From NCBI GenBank assembly GCA_902775555.1, contig CACYMQ010000003.1:83851-147850 (forward strand): DNA of 64,000 bases. Direction: 5' to 3'. The notes below the pieces were generated by a model that worked only from the letters and a program-made list of their open reading frames with translations, ran no database searches and was not told the DNA's origin. Numbering within the stretch: the stretch's first letter is position 1; every line of letters begins with the position of its first letter. Below are positions 45,345 to 53,878 of this stretch, piece after piece. The stretch is from an uncultured Lachnospiraceae bacterium. Lineage in GTDB: Bacteria > Bacillota > Clostridia > Lachnospirales > Lachnospiraceae. Made by a program: the position numbers and the translations under genes.

Positions 45345-46568
45345 ATGGTTAATATAGCGGTACTCGGATACGGCACTGTCGGCAGCGGCGTAGTGAAGAT
45401 TCTGGAGAAGAATCATTCTCATGTCAGCCGAAAAGCCGGTGAGGAGATTAATGTAAAATATGTTCTGGATCTTCGGGAATTCCCCGGCGATCCGGTTGAG
45501 AAGGTTCTGGTTCATGATTTTGACACCATCGTAAATGATCCCGAGATCCGTGTGATCGCTGAGGCGATGGGCGGCCTGGAGCCCGCATTTACTTTCGCAA
45601 AGCGGGCGCTGGAGAAGGGCATCAGCTTCTGCACCTCCAACAAGGTTCTGGTGGAAGCAAAGGGGGCCGAACTGATCGAGCTTGCGAAGGAGCATAATGC
45701 AAATTTCTTCTTCGAGGCCTCCGTAGGCGGCGGGATCCCCATCATTCGTCCCATGATCGAATGCCTTACGGCGGATCATTTTGATGAGATATCCGGGATC
45801 CTGAACGGTACCACGAATTTCATGCTGACCAAGATGGATCAGGAAGGCGCGGCTTACGAAGAGGTTCTGTCCGAGGCACAGGCGCTGGGTTACGCAGAGC
45901 GGAATCCGGAGGCGGACGTGGAAGGCCACGATGCCGGACGGAAGATCGCGATCCTTGCCTCTCTTGCATGTGAGAAGCAGGTCAGCTTTGAGAAAGTAAA
46001 AATGGAGGGGATCACGAAGATCACCGGAACGGATTTTGCATATGCCCGTTCGCTGGATGTTTCGATCAAACTGCTCGGAACCGCAAGAAAGAAGGATGGG
46101 AAGCTCTATGCACTGGTTGCACCCTTCATGGTTCCGAAGAATGATCCGCTTTACGCCGTAGTTGGCGTATACAATGCCATCAAGCTGCATGGCGATATGC
46201 TGGAAAATGTGATGTTCTACGGCCAGGGCGCCGGAAAGGAAGCAACGGCAAGTGCTGTCGTATCGGACATCCAGGACTGTGTACGCAGACTGGGAAGCCA
46301 TCGGGAGATCCTGTGGAGTAAAGAACAGAAGGAATTGGGAGATATCATGGAATATCCCTTCCGTTTCCTGGTCCGGGTGGAGGACGGCGATGCGGAGAAG
46401 CTGGCATCCTTCCAAGCTGCACTTGGAGACGCAGACCGGCTGGATGCACCGGAGGGCGTGAGCGGCGAAGCGGCATATCTTACAAAGCCCATGACGGAAA
46501 ATGCTTTGCAGGCAGCAGTTCAGGCTGCAGATGTAAATGTGATCTCACGGATCCGTCTGTCCTGGTGA
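45345..46568 (+). CDS. hom: homoserine dehydrogenase
   Basis: It reduces aspartate semialdehyde to homoserine for threonine and methionine. The NAD(P) loop is VLGYGTVGSGVVKIL. The catalytic part carries the conserved EASVGGGIPIIRPM, LNGTTNFMLTKM and GYAERNPEADVEGHDAGRKIAIL (a family hallmark). The C-terminal 70 residues form a regulatory ACT-like domain (PFRFLVRVEDGDAEKLASFQ). AAAAGGAGG lies 8 bases upstream. Aspartokinase follows, so both steps are adjacent, although a repeat tract separates them. Confidence 0.95.
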   Translation: MVNIAVLGYGTVGSGVVKILEKNHSHVSRKAGEEINVKYVLDLREFPGDPVEKVLVHDFDTIVNDPEIRVIAEAMGGLEPAFTFAKRALEKGISFCTSNKVLVEAKGAELIELAKEHNANFFFEASVGGGIPIIRPMIECLTADHFDEISGILNGTTNFMLTKMDQEGAAYEEVLSEAQALGYAERNPEADVEGHDAGRKIAILASLACEKQVSFEKVKMEGITKITGTDFAYARSLDVSIKLLGTARKKDGKLYALVAPFMVPKNDPLYAVVGVYNAIKLHGDMLENVMFYGQGAGKEATASAVVSDIQDCVRRLGSHREILWSKEQKELGDIMEYPFRFLVRVEDGDAEKLASFQAALGDADRLDAPEGVSGEAAYLTKPMTENALQAAVQAADVNVISRIRLSW

Positions 46569-46569
46569 T

Positions 46570-46736
46570 GTCATCCTGAGCGAAGGCTGTCATCCTGAGC
46601 AACGCGAAGGATCTTTCTCTATGAAGATTCTTCGTCGCTACGCTCCTCAGAATGACAAGTCCCTGTCATCCTGAGCGAAGCATATGTCATCCTGAGCGAA
46701 GCATATGTCATCCTGAGCGAAGCGAAGGATCTTATA
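46570..46736. repeat. repeat-rich gap between hom and lysC
   Basis: Copies of gtcatcctgagcgaag occur at about 46571, 46589, 46665, 46686 and 46707, in places separated by catat. An inverted copy (gaagattcttcgtcgctacg) lies near 46622. No gene is seen. Confidence 0.9.
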
Positions 46737-46789
46737 ATGTAAGTTCCGCCACCGCTGGGTGTGCGTGGATAAGGAGGAATAGAGAAACC

Positions 46790-47992
46790 ATGTTGGTAGT
46801 AAAGAAGTTCGGAGGTACCTCGGTTGCGAATAAGGAGAGGATCTACAATGTCGCAAACCGCTGTATCGAAGAATACAAAAAGGGTAATGATGTGGTTGTT
46901 GTACTTTCCGCTATGGGAAAGTATACGGATGAGTTGATCACACTGGCACAGGACATCAATCCGAATCCGCCGAAACGTGAGATGGATATGCTTTTCACCA
47001 TCGGGGAACAGATGTCGGTAGCACTGATGTCCATGGCTATGGCAAATCTCGGAATTCCGGCGGTTTCCCTGAATGCATTTCAGGTAGCCATGCATACCAC
47101 CTCGGTATACGGAAATGCCCGGATCAAGAGGATCGACTGCGAGCGTATCCGGAATGAACTGGAACAGCATAAGATCGTGATCATCACCGGATTCCAGGGC
47201 GTGAACAAGTATGATGATTATACCACATTGGGCCGTGGCGGTTCCGATACGACGGCAGTAGCTCTGGCAGCGGCGCTTCATGCGGATAAATGTGAGATCT
47301 ACACGGACGTGGACGGCGTATATACTGCGGATCCGCGGGTGGTAAAGAATGCCAGGAAGCTGGATCAGGTGACCTATGATGAGATGCTGGAGCTGGCTAC
47401 GCTGGGTGCAGGAGTTCTGCATAACCGTTCCGTGGAGCTGGCAAAGAAGTACGGCGTACAGCTTGTGGTACGCAGCAGTTTGAATACAAATGAAGGAACC
47501 GTTGTAAAGGAGGGACATAAGATGGAGAAGATGATCGTAAGCGGTGTAGCCTGTGATACGGATGCCGCAAGAGTTGCAGTGATCGGTCTGAAGGATGAGC
47601 CGGGCGTTGCATTTAAACTGTTCAATGCGCTGGCAAAGGCAAATATCAATATCGATATGATCCTCCAGTCCGTAGGACGTGAAGGCTCCAAGGATATTAC
47701 CTTCACCTGCAATACGGCAGATGCGGACGATGCAGCAAAGATCATCGGCGATAATATGGAGTGCCAGTCCATCGATGTAAATAAAGAAGTTGCAAAGGTA
47801 TCCATCGTAGGTGCCGGAATGCAGACAAATGCAGGTGTTGCAGCGAAAATGTTTGAAGCACTCTATGATGCGAATATCAATATCCGTATGATCTCCACAT
47901 CCGAGATCCGTGTAACGGTACTGATCAATGAGAAGAATACCGAACGTGCCATGAATGCGATCCATGACAAGTTCGATCTGGGAAATAACTAA
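46790..47992 (+). CDS. lysC: aspartokinase
   Basis: It phosphorylates aspartate, the first step to lysine, threonine and methionine. The 400-aa protein opens MLVVKKFGGTSVANKERIY and has the catalytic-domain motifs TLGRGGSDTTAVALAAAL and YTDVDGVYTADPRVV. Two ACT domains follow (VAVIGLKDEPGVAFKLFNAL and VSIVGAGMQTNAGVAAKMFEAL), which normally bind lysine or threonine for feedback control. AAGGAGG precedes the ATG at 46790. A terminator follows at 48037. Confidence 0.96.
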   Translation: MLVVKKFGGTSVANKERIYNVANRCIEEYKKGNDVVVVLSAMGKYTDELITLAQDINPNPPKREMDMLFTIGEQMSVALMSMAMANLGIPAVSLNAFQVAMHTTSVYGNARIKRIDCERIRNELEQHKIVIITGFQGVNKYDDYTTLGRGGSDTTAVALAAALHADKCEIYTDVDGVYTADPRVVKNARKLDQVTYDEMLELATLGAGVLHNRSVELAKKYGVQLVVRSSLNTNEGTVVKEGHKMEKMIVSGVACDTDAARVAVIGLKDEPGVAFKLFNALAKANINIDMILQSVGREGSKDITFTCNTADADDAAKIIGDNMECQSIDVNKEVAKVSIVGAGMQTNAGVAAKMFEALYDANINIRMISTSEIRVTVLINEKNTERAMNAIHDKFDLGNN

Positions 47993-48036
47993 CACCCGGA
48001 CTTGGGGACGACCACCGGATCTGTTCCGGGAAGGGG

Positions 48037-48070
48037 GCCGGCATCTGCCTTTGGGAGATGCCGGCTTCGT
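48037..48070 (+). terminator. hairpin after lysC
   Basis: GCCGGCATCT (48037-48046) pairs with AGATGCCGGC (48056-48065), loop GCCTTTGGG, then TTCGTCGTT. Confidence 0.75.
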
Positions 48071-48182
48071 CGTTATGAGGGAAGATGACGGCGCGGGAAG
48101 GCTTTTCTTGCGATTCTTTTTTCCTTGTTGTATGATAGGTAAAGGTACGGGTCATAGGAGACCCATAAGGACGGAGATACAT

Positions 48183-48938
48183 ATGAACAGCAAATATTTC
48201 AGCATAAATGAGGGAGGATACAGTATCCGCTGCAAGCTGTACGGAACCGGAGCAAGAGAGTACGGTCGTATGGTGGTCTACGGACATGGTTTCGGTGGCC
48301 ACAAGGATACCAAAGCCGCTGAAAGGCTTGCGGAGAAGCTTCTGTCCAAGAAGAAGGATGTGGTACTGGTAACATTTGATCTGCCCGGACATGGTGAGGA
48401 TGCCATGCGGGAGCTGCACCTTTCGGACTGTGATGCATATCTGGATCTGGTGATCCGGCATTTACGGGAGAAGTTCGGAGCGAAAGAGCTTTATGCAAAT
48501 GCCACAAGCTTCGGAGGCTATGTCTTTCTGGATCATATCCGGCAGCACGGAAATCCCTTCCGGTCGGTGGTCCTCCGGTGCCCTGCAGTGGAAATGCAGA
48601 AGGTCTTCACCGGTCTTATCACGGAGGATCATAAAAAGGAGTTATCCAAGGGAAGGCCGGCGATGGTGGGCTTTGACCGGAAGGTCCGCGTGACGGCGGA
48701 TTATCTTCGGGAACTGGAGGAGCACGATCTTCTGACCTTTGATTACAGCGGACTGGCGGACAGCATGCTGATCCTTCAGGGTACGAAGGACGAGATCGTT
48801 CCCTGTGAGATGGTTACATCCTTTGCGGATCGGAACGGGCTGCTTTGCATGACGATAGAGGGAGCCGACCACCGGTTCCAGGATCCGAAGAAAATGGATG
48901 AAGCCATAAAAGAAACCATAGAATTCTTCGACCTGTAG
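48183..48938 (+). CDS. alpha/beta hydrolase
   Basis: The 251-aa protein shows the alpha/beta-hydrolase order: oxyanion region VVYGHGFGGHKDT, LPGHGED, the nucleophile elbow NATSFGGY (Ser in a variant TSFGG elbow), the acid in LQGTKDEIVP and the His in ADHRFQDP. Such small hydrolases are often esterases or thioesterases; the substrate is unknown. GGAG lies 7 bases before the ATG at 48183. It is monocistronic, with lysC's hairpin before it and a repeat array after it. Confidence 0.85.
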   Translation: MNSKYFSINEGGYSIRCKLYGTGAREYGRMVVYGHGFGGHKDTKAAERLAEKLLSKKKDVVLVTFDLPGHGEDAMRELHLSDCDAYLDLVIRHLREKFGAKELYANATSFGGYVFLDHIRQHGNPFRSVVLRCPAVEMQKVFTGLITEDHKKELSKGRPAMVGFDRKVRVTADYLRELEEHDLLTFDYSGLADSMLILQGTKDEIVPCEMVTSFADRNGLLCMTIEGADHRFQDPKKMDEAIKETIEFFDL

Positions 48939-48945
48939 GAGCGCC

Positions 48946-49132
48946 ATGTCATCCTGAGCGAAGCGAAGGATCCCTGTGGCGGAAGCAAAGGATTCCTGTG
49001 GCGGAAGCGAAGGATCCCTGTGGCGGAAGCGAAGGATCCCTGTGGCGGAAGCAAAGGATCCCTGTGGCGGAAGCAAAGGATCCCTGTGGCGGAAGCGGTG
49101 TCATCCTGAGCGAAGCGAAGGATCTTATATAG
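48946..49132. repeat. palindromic repeat pair enclosing a 22-nt tandem array
   Basis: A complete repeat (gtcatcctgagcgaagcgaa) begins at 48948 and another at 49100. Between them, six 22-base units run head to tail (48965-49096), each built from the end of the family unit plus cctgtggcggaagc. The units differ only at a few positions (gaagg/aaagg, one T for C). There are no unique spacers. Confidence 0.93.
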
Positions 49133-49144
49133 GGGGATATAAAA

Positions 49145-49639
49145 ATGGGAAATGATTCGAAACGCACGGATTATATCAGCTGGGATCAGTATTTTATGGG
49201 GATCGCCATGCTGTCCTCGGAGCGGTCCAAGGATCCCAACACACAGGTGGGTGCCTGTATCGTCGGGGAAGATAACCGCATCCTTTCCGTGGGTTATAAC
49301 GGTATGCCCCAGGGCTGTGAGGATGATAACATGCCGTGGGGAAGAGACGGATCGGCTTTGGATTCCAAGTATATGTTTGTATGTCATGCGGAACTGAATG
49401 CCATCCTGAATTATCGCGGTACCGGCTCCATGAAGGGGGCCAGAGTCTATGTGACGCTGTTCCCGTGCAATGAATGTGCGAAGGCCATCATTCAAAGCGG
49501 GATCACAGAGGTCGTATATCGGGAAGACAAATATGCGGATTCCGAGTCCACCATTGCATCCAAGCAGATGTTTGACCGCACGGGAGTACGCTACAGACAG
49601 CTGTCTCCGGTGGGAAAAAAGATCACACTCGAAGTGTGA
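49145..49639 (+). CDS. deoxycytidylate deaminase (ComEB-like)
   Basis: It converts dCMP to dUMP, a source of dTMP. The 164-aa protein has the zinc ligands in VCHAELNAILN (HAE) and TLFPCNECAKAII (PCxxC), the cytidine/dCMP-deaminase signature. YISWDQYFMGIAMLSSERSKDPNTQVGACIV matches the dCMP deaminase N-terminus. Allosteric dCTP/dTTP control is usual in the family. The start is ATG with GGGGGA upstream. Thymidylate kinase in the same window uses the product line. Confidence 0.93.
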   Translation: MGNDSKRTDYISWDQYFMGIAMLSSERSKDPNTQVGACIVGEDNRILSVGYNGMPQGCEDDNMPWGRDGSALDSKYMFVCHAELNAILNYRGTGSMKGARVYVTLFPCNECAKAIIQSGITEVVYREDKYADSESTIASKQMFDRTGVRYRQLSPVGKKITLEV

Positions 49640-49742
49640 GAGAAGGGTCACATGCCGGTCGGGAGCCGTACCGGAGAAGCAGAAAGCAGGCCGGGAACAT
49701 CATCCGGGAAGCAGGCTCGGGAAGTAACAGATAGAGGAAGTT

Positions 49743-50285
49743 ATGGCACAGGAAAAGAAATTTAAGATAAATATGACAAAGGAGGCACTTTCCAGCTTCA
49801 TTTTCACATCCTATTACAGCAGATTCGGAGGAGTGTTCAGTATCCTTCTTGGCATCGGAGGCGTGGCAATGGCTGTGCGGGAGATCTTTTTCCGGGATCA
49901 CATTGACGCGCCGAGTCTTGCTGTCTATGTGATCATTGCAGTCTTCTGCCTTTTGGTGAATCCGCTGTCCCTGCCGGGAAAGGCGAAGCGGCAGATGGAA
50001 ACCAGCCCCTCCTATCAGCAACCGATCGAATATACGCTTTTTCCGGAATACCTGGAGGTCTGCCAGGGAGAGGAACACCTGGAGGTCGGCTGGGAACTGA
50101 TCTATAAGATCAAGATGACAAAGAGTATGGTAGCGGTTTATACCAGCAAGATCAATGCATTTGTGTGGCCCTTATCGGAGCTGGGAAATGAGAAGTCCAG
50201 CATTCTGTCCAGGGTGGTGCAGTATACCCAGGAGTATCAGCCGATCCTTTCCGGAAATCTTAAGAAATACCGGGCGAAAGGATGA
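49743..50285 (+). CDS. YcxB-like membrane protein
   Basis: Two membrane segments occur at about residues 28-47 (GGVFSILLGIGGVAMAVREI) and 58-75 (LAVYVIIAVFCLLVNPL). The C-terminal part (YTLFPEYLEVCQGEEHLEVGWELIYKIKMTKSMVAVYTSKINAFVWPLSEL split by loops) has the strand pattern of the YcxB-like domain, which has no known function. The ATG follows GAGGAAGTT. The length is 180 aa. A 34-nt repeat array follows. Confidence 0.75.
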   Translation: MAQEKKFKINMTKEALSSFIFTSYYSRFGGVFSILLGIGGVAMAVREIFFRDHIDAPSLAVYVIIAVFCLLVNPLSLPGKAKRQMETSPSYQQPIEYTLFPEYLEVCQGEEHLEVGWELIYKIKMTKSMVAVYTSKINAFVWPLSELGNEKSSILSRVVQYTQEYQPILSGNLKKYRAKG

Positions 50286-50292
50286 GCCTGAC

Positions 50293-50394
50293 CGGTCGGA
50301 AGAGGGATCGATCGCGGGAACGCCGCCGGTCGGAAGAGGGATCGATCGCGGGAACGCCGCCGGCCGGAAGAGGGATCGATCGTGGGAACGCCGC
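50293..50394. repeat. 34-nt tandem repeat (3 units)
   Basis: Three 34-base units start at 50293, 50327 and 50361. Each holds the palindrome gatcgatc and ends gggaacgccgc. The third unit differs at 2 positions. It lies between the YcxB-like gene and tsaE. Confidence 0.95.
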
Positions 50395-50426
50395 AGGAAT
50401 GATGCGGCATAAAGAGGGAGTTGACA

Positions 50427-50876
50427 GTGACTGAGACACAGGGAGAGAACAGAGGATATACGGAAACCGAAAGCAGCCGTGAGACATTTCTTTTTGCAAA
50501 GGGACTGGCGGAGTCTGCGGCAGGCGGCGAGGTCTATTGCCTGGACGGAGATCTGGGTGTGGGAAAGACGGTTTTCGCCCAGGGCTTCGGCGCGGGGCTG
50601 GGGATCACCGAACCCATGGCCAGCCCTACATTTACCATTTTGAAGGAATATCATACAGGCAGACTGAACCTGTATCATTTTGATGTATATCGGATCGGAT
50701 CCGAGGACGAGATGGAAGAGATCGGCTTTTATGATGCTATCGGACGGACAGACGCGGTATGTCTGATCGAATGGTCGAAGCTGATCGAAGGGATCCTGCC
50801 GGAGGATGCGATCCATGTGACCATTGAGAAGGAACCGGAGAAGGGGTTTGACTATCGAAAGATCACGATGAACTGA
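50427..50876 (+). CDS. tsaE: tRNA threonylcarbamoyladenosine ATPase TsaE
   Basis: TsaE is the ATPase that drives the TsaB-TsaD complex in t6A synthesis. The P-loop GDLGVGKTVFAQG is at about residues 41-53. ASPTFTILKEY, LYHFDVYRI and the Trp in LIEWSKL complete the family signature. GTG at 50427 is taken as the start because AAAGAGGGAG ends 6 bases upstream; a TTG at 50421 would abut the site. The length is 149 aa. It is followed after 27 bases by an aldo/keto reductase gene. Confidence 0.92.
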   Translation: MTETQGENRGYTETESSRETFLFAKGLAESAAGGEVYCLDGDLGVGKTVFAQGFGAGLGITEPMASPTFTILKEYHTGRLNLYHFDVYRIGSEDEMEEIGFYDAIGRTDAVCLIEWSKLIEGILPEDAIHVTIEKEPEKGFDYRKITMN

Positions 50877-50903
50877 TCCCAGTCGAAAGGGGGGACGCAG
50901 GAT

Positions 50904-52097
50904 ATGCAGTACAGAACGGACAGGCACGGTGAGAAGATATCCATGCTGGGTTACGGGTGTATGCGGTTTACGAAGAAGGGGACCGGCATAGACCTCAGGA
51001 AGGCGGAGCGTGAGATCCTTACGGCGTACAAAGCGGGTGTGAATTATTACGATACCGCTTACATCTATCCGGGAAGTGAGGCGGCGCTGGGCCAGATCCT
51101 GGAGAAACATCATTTACGTGAGAAGGTAAATGTGGCAACGAAGCTGCCGCAGTACCTGATCTCAAGCAGGAAAGCGATCGACAAATACTTCAATGAAGAA
51201 CTGACGCGGCTGCGTACGAACTATGTGGACTACTATCTGATGCATCACCTGACGGATGTGGCCATGTGGGAGAAGCTGAAGTCCGTTGGGATCCTCAGCT
51301 GGATCGAAGAGAAGAAGAGATCAGGCCAGATCCGGAATATCGGCTTTTCCTACCACGGAAATACCGAGAACTTCATTCGGATCCTGAATGATTATGACTG
51401 GGATTTCTGCCAGATTCAGTACAATTATCTGGATGATGTGTCCCAGGCAGGGACGAAGGGGCTGAAGGCCGCGGCGGAGAAGGGGATCCCGGTGATCATC
51501 ATGGAGCCGCTCCGGGGCGGAAAGCTGGTGGATCTTCTCCCGCCCAGGGCAAAGAGAGTGATCGAGAAGCACGGAAACGGATGGTCTCCGGCGGAGCTTG
51601 CTTTCCGCTGGCTGTATGATCAGCCGGAGGTGACCTGCGTGCTTTCGGGTATGAATTCCGTGGAAATGGTACGCGAAAACTGCCGGGTGGCGAGTGAAGC
51701 GGAAGCAGGGCATTTTACGAAGCATGACCGTAAACTGATCGAGGTTGTAAAGAGAGAGATCCGCGCCAGGGAGAAGGTGGGATGCACCGGGTGCCGGTAT
51801 TGCATGCCCTGTCCGAAGGGCGTTGATATCCCGGGCGCCTTCCACTGCTACAATACCATGTATATCGAGGGGAAGAAGGCGGGCCGGTTCCAGTATGCCC
51901 AGACCGTGGGACTCACGAAGGAACCCGCATTTCCCAGCCAGTGCATAGAGTGCGGAAAATGTGAGATGCACTGTCCTCAGGGACTTCCGATCCGGGAGAA
52001 GCTGAAGGAAGCAGACAAGGCACTCCTGCCGCTGCCCTATAAGGTGGGGATCAATGTGGCCAGAAAGTACATGTTCCGGAAGAGCAGGAACAGATGA
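50904..52097 (+). CDS. aldo/keto reductase with C-terminal [4Fe-4S] domain (second copy)
   Basis: The 397-aa protein has the same plan as the protein at 14140: LGYGCMRF, the catalytic NYYDTAYIYPGSE, NVATKLP and DYYLMHHL. C-terminal clusters are CTGCRYCMPCPKGVDIP and CIECGKCEMHCPQGLPI. The protein then ends in a basic tail (KYMFRKSRNR). AAAGGGGGG precedes the ATG. It lies between tsaE and a small oxidase-like gene. The substrate is unknown. Confidence 0.9.
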   Translation: MQYRTDRHGEKISMLGYGCMRFTKKGTGIDLRKAEREILTAYKAGVNYYDTAYIYPGSEAALGQILEKHHLREKVNVATKLPQYLISSRKAIDKYFNEELTRLRTNYVDYYLMHHLTDVAMWEKLKSVGILSWIEEKKRSGQIRNIGFSYHGNTENFIRILNDYDWDFCQIQYNYLDDVSQAGTKGLKAAAEKGIPVIIMEPLRGGKLVDLLPPRAKRVIEKHGNGWSPAELAFRWLYDQPEVTCVLSGMNSVEMVRENCRVASEAEAGHFTKHDRKLIEVVKREIRAREKVGCTGCRYCMPCPKGVDIPGAFHCYNTMYIEGKKAGRFQYAQTVGLTKEPAFPSQCIECGKCEMHCPQGLPIREKLKEADKALLPLPYKVGINVARKYMFRKSRNR

Positions 52098-52122
52098 CAG
52101 TCCCGAAGGAGTGCCCGCTGCG

Positions 52123-52152
52123 TTTGTCATCCTGAGCGAAGCGAAGGATCTT
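52123..52152. repeat. single palindromic repeat copy
   Basis: gtcatcctgagcgaagcgaa, then ggatctt: the simplest copy of the window-wide family, between the aldo/keto reductase and PNPOx-like genes. Confidence 0.9.
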
Positions 52153-52205
52153 GACCATAGGCAGAGAGAATAAGCAGAAGAGAATAGAAAGAGGAGAATA
52201 AACAA

Positions 52206-52598
52206 ATGGAAAGAGTGGAAAAATTCTTAAAGGAAGCAGGGACCTATTTTCTTGCAACCGTGGACGGAGACCAGCCGAGAGTAAGACCCTTCGGAACCAT
52301 ACATAACTTTGAAGGAAAACTCTATATCCAGACGGGAAAAAGCAAGGATGTGGCGAAGCAGATCGCTGCGGATCCGAAGGTTGAGATCTGTGCCTTCAAG
52401 GATGGGGTATGGGTGCGTATCGCCTGCAGGCTGGTAGAGGATGATCGCCGGGAAGCCAGAGTCTCCATGCTGGATGCATATCCGGATCTGAAGGCAATGT
52501 ATGACCCGGACGACGGGAACACCGTGGTTTATTATCTGGCGGATGCGACTGCTACCTTCAGTTCCTTTACTGCACCCCCGGAGGTCGTGACCTTCTAG
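52206..52598 (+). CDS. pyridoxamine 5'-phosphate oxidase-family flavoprotein
   Basis: This small split-barrel protein (130 aa) has TYFLATVDGDQPRVRPFGTIH near its start, then KLYIQTGKSKDVAKQI and VEICAFKDGVWVRIACRLVED, which mark the PNPOx-like FMN-binding fold. Such proteins are often FMN- or F420-dependent reductases; the actual substrate is unknown. The ATG follows AGAGGAG. A terminator lies downstream. Confidence 0.88.
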   Translation: MERVEKFLKEAGTYFLATVDGDQPRVRPFGTIHNFEGKLYIQTGKSKDVAKQIAADPKVEICAFKDGVWVRIACRLVEDDRREARVSMLDAYPDLKAMYDPDDGNTVVYYLADATATFSSFTAPPEVVTF

Positions 52599-52621
52599 GC
52601 TGCCGACCGGATAAAAGGCTG

Positions 52622-52665
52622 AAATGCCGGAGAGCCAGCTCCATGCGGGTGAACCGGCATTTTTC
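52622..52665 (+). terminator. terminator after the PNPOx-like gene
   Basis: AATGCCGG pairs with CCGGCATT, followed by TTTC. An inner loop lies between. Confidence 0.8.
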
Positions 52666-52698
52666 AGGTAGACATCATGGAATCATGGAGGGATCAGG

Positions 52699-53874
52699 AT
52701 GAAGATAATCGGTATGGACAGCTCCGGAAATGTAGCTTCCGTTGCCTGTGTGGAAAACGGCATATTGGTAGCGGAGTATACCATGAATCATAAGAAGACG
52801 CACTCACAGACGCTGCTTCCCATGCTGGATCAGATCGTCAGGGATGCGGAGATCGAGCTCTCCGGGATAGATGCCATAGCCGTGGCAGCGGGACCGGGCA
52901 GCTTCACGGGCCTCAGGATCGGAGCCGCAACGGTAAAGGGTCTCGGCCTCGCGTTGGAGAAGCCGGTGATCCCGGTTCCTACCTGTGAGGGGCTCGCCTA
53001 TAATCTCTCCGGGACGGCAGGGCTTGTGGTTCCCATCATGGATGCGCGAAGAGGGCAGGTCTATACGGGGATCTACCGGGTGGATGCGGAATCTGCCCCC
53101 ATCAGGGTCCTGGAGGATCAGATGGCACTTTCCGTGGAAGAACTTTTGGAGAAGCTGGCAGGATACGGCGAGCCGGTAACCTTCCTGGGGGACGGCGTTC
53201 CCGTATTTCGGTCCCTGATCGAAGAGAAATGCAGTGTGCCTTTTTCATTTGCACCGGCCCATAGCTCGCTGCAGCGCGCAGCTTCGGTGGCAGCGCTGGG
53301 AGAATCCTATATGCAGACGGGACGCGGGGTTCCGGCAGATGACTTCAAACCGGTTTATCTTAGAAAATCCCAGGCGGAGCGGGAGCATGAGGCGGCTGCC
53401 CGTGCCCGTCAGGCCGCGGATCTGGCGGATGTAGCCGACATGGAGAAGGAAATGTTCTCCGATGCCTGGTCATCGGAGGCATTGACGGACTGTATCCGCT
53501 ACCCGTATAATCATATCCTGCTCATTTCTACGGAAGGCGAGATCCGCTCACTGGTGTCCGCGGAGGATGTGGCAGATTCCTTCGTGGTAGGCGAGGAAGA
53601 GCAAAAGACAGCGGGATATCTCATCTATGCGGATCCCACGGACGAAGCCGAGCTCCATCGCATCGCCGTATGCCCGGAGTACCGGAGGCGGGGACTGGCA
53701 CGGAAGCTGATGGATGAATTGCTGCGAAGGGCCGCTACGGTATTTCTTGAGGTCCGCGCGGGAAATGAGGCAGCGATCGGTCTCTATACACACAGCGGTT
53801 TTCAGGAGATTGACCGCAGAAAGAACTATTATCACGATCCCGAGGAAGATGCGGTAGTGATGCGAAAGGGGTAA
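52699..53874 (+). CDS. tsaB: TsaB-RimI fusion
   Basis: The N-terminal half (residues 1-235) is TsaB, the scaffold subunit of the t6A complex, with MDSSGNVASVACV, AAGPGSFTGLRIG and MDARRGQVYTGIY. The C-terminal half (about 240-391) is a GNAT acetyltransferase of the RimI type, with ELHRIAVCPEYRRRGLARKLMDELL (the acetyl-CoA loop) and YTHSGFQEIDRRKNYYHDPEEDAVVM. RimI acetylates ribosomal protein S18 in E. coli. In other Firmicutes tsaB and rimI are separate neighbours, so the fusion joins them. The length is 391 aa. rnz follows 4 bases later. Confidence 0.93.
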   Translation: MKIIGMDSSGNVASVACVENGILVAEYTMNHKKTHSQTLLPMLDQIVRDAEIELSGIDAIAVAAGPGSFTGLRIGAATVKGLGLALEKPVIPVPTCEGLAYNLSGTAGLVVPIMDARRGQVYTGIYRVDAESAPIRVLEDQMALSVEELLEKLAGYGEPVTFLGDGVPVFRSLIEEKCSVPFSFAPAHSSLQRAASVAALGESYMQTGRGVPADDFKPVYLRKSQAEREHEAAARARQAADLADVADMEKEMFSDAWSSEALTDCIRYPYNHILLISTEGEIRSLVSAEDVADSFVVGEEEQKTAGYLIYADPTDEAELHRIAVCPEYRRRGLARKLMDELLRRAATVFLEVRAGNEAAIGLYTHSGFQEIDRRKNYYHDPEEDAVVMRKG

Positions 53875-53878
53875 AAAA

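Noticed and set aside
48965-49096. Possible CRISPR array
   Set aside because: The 22-base units are directly contiguous with no unique spacers and no cas gene is present.
50293-50394. Possible CRISPR array or plasmid iterons
   Set aside because: Three units without spacers and no replication gene nearby.
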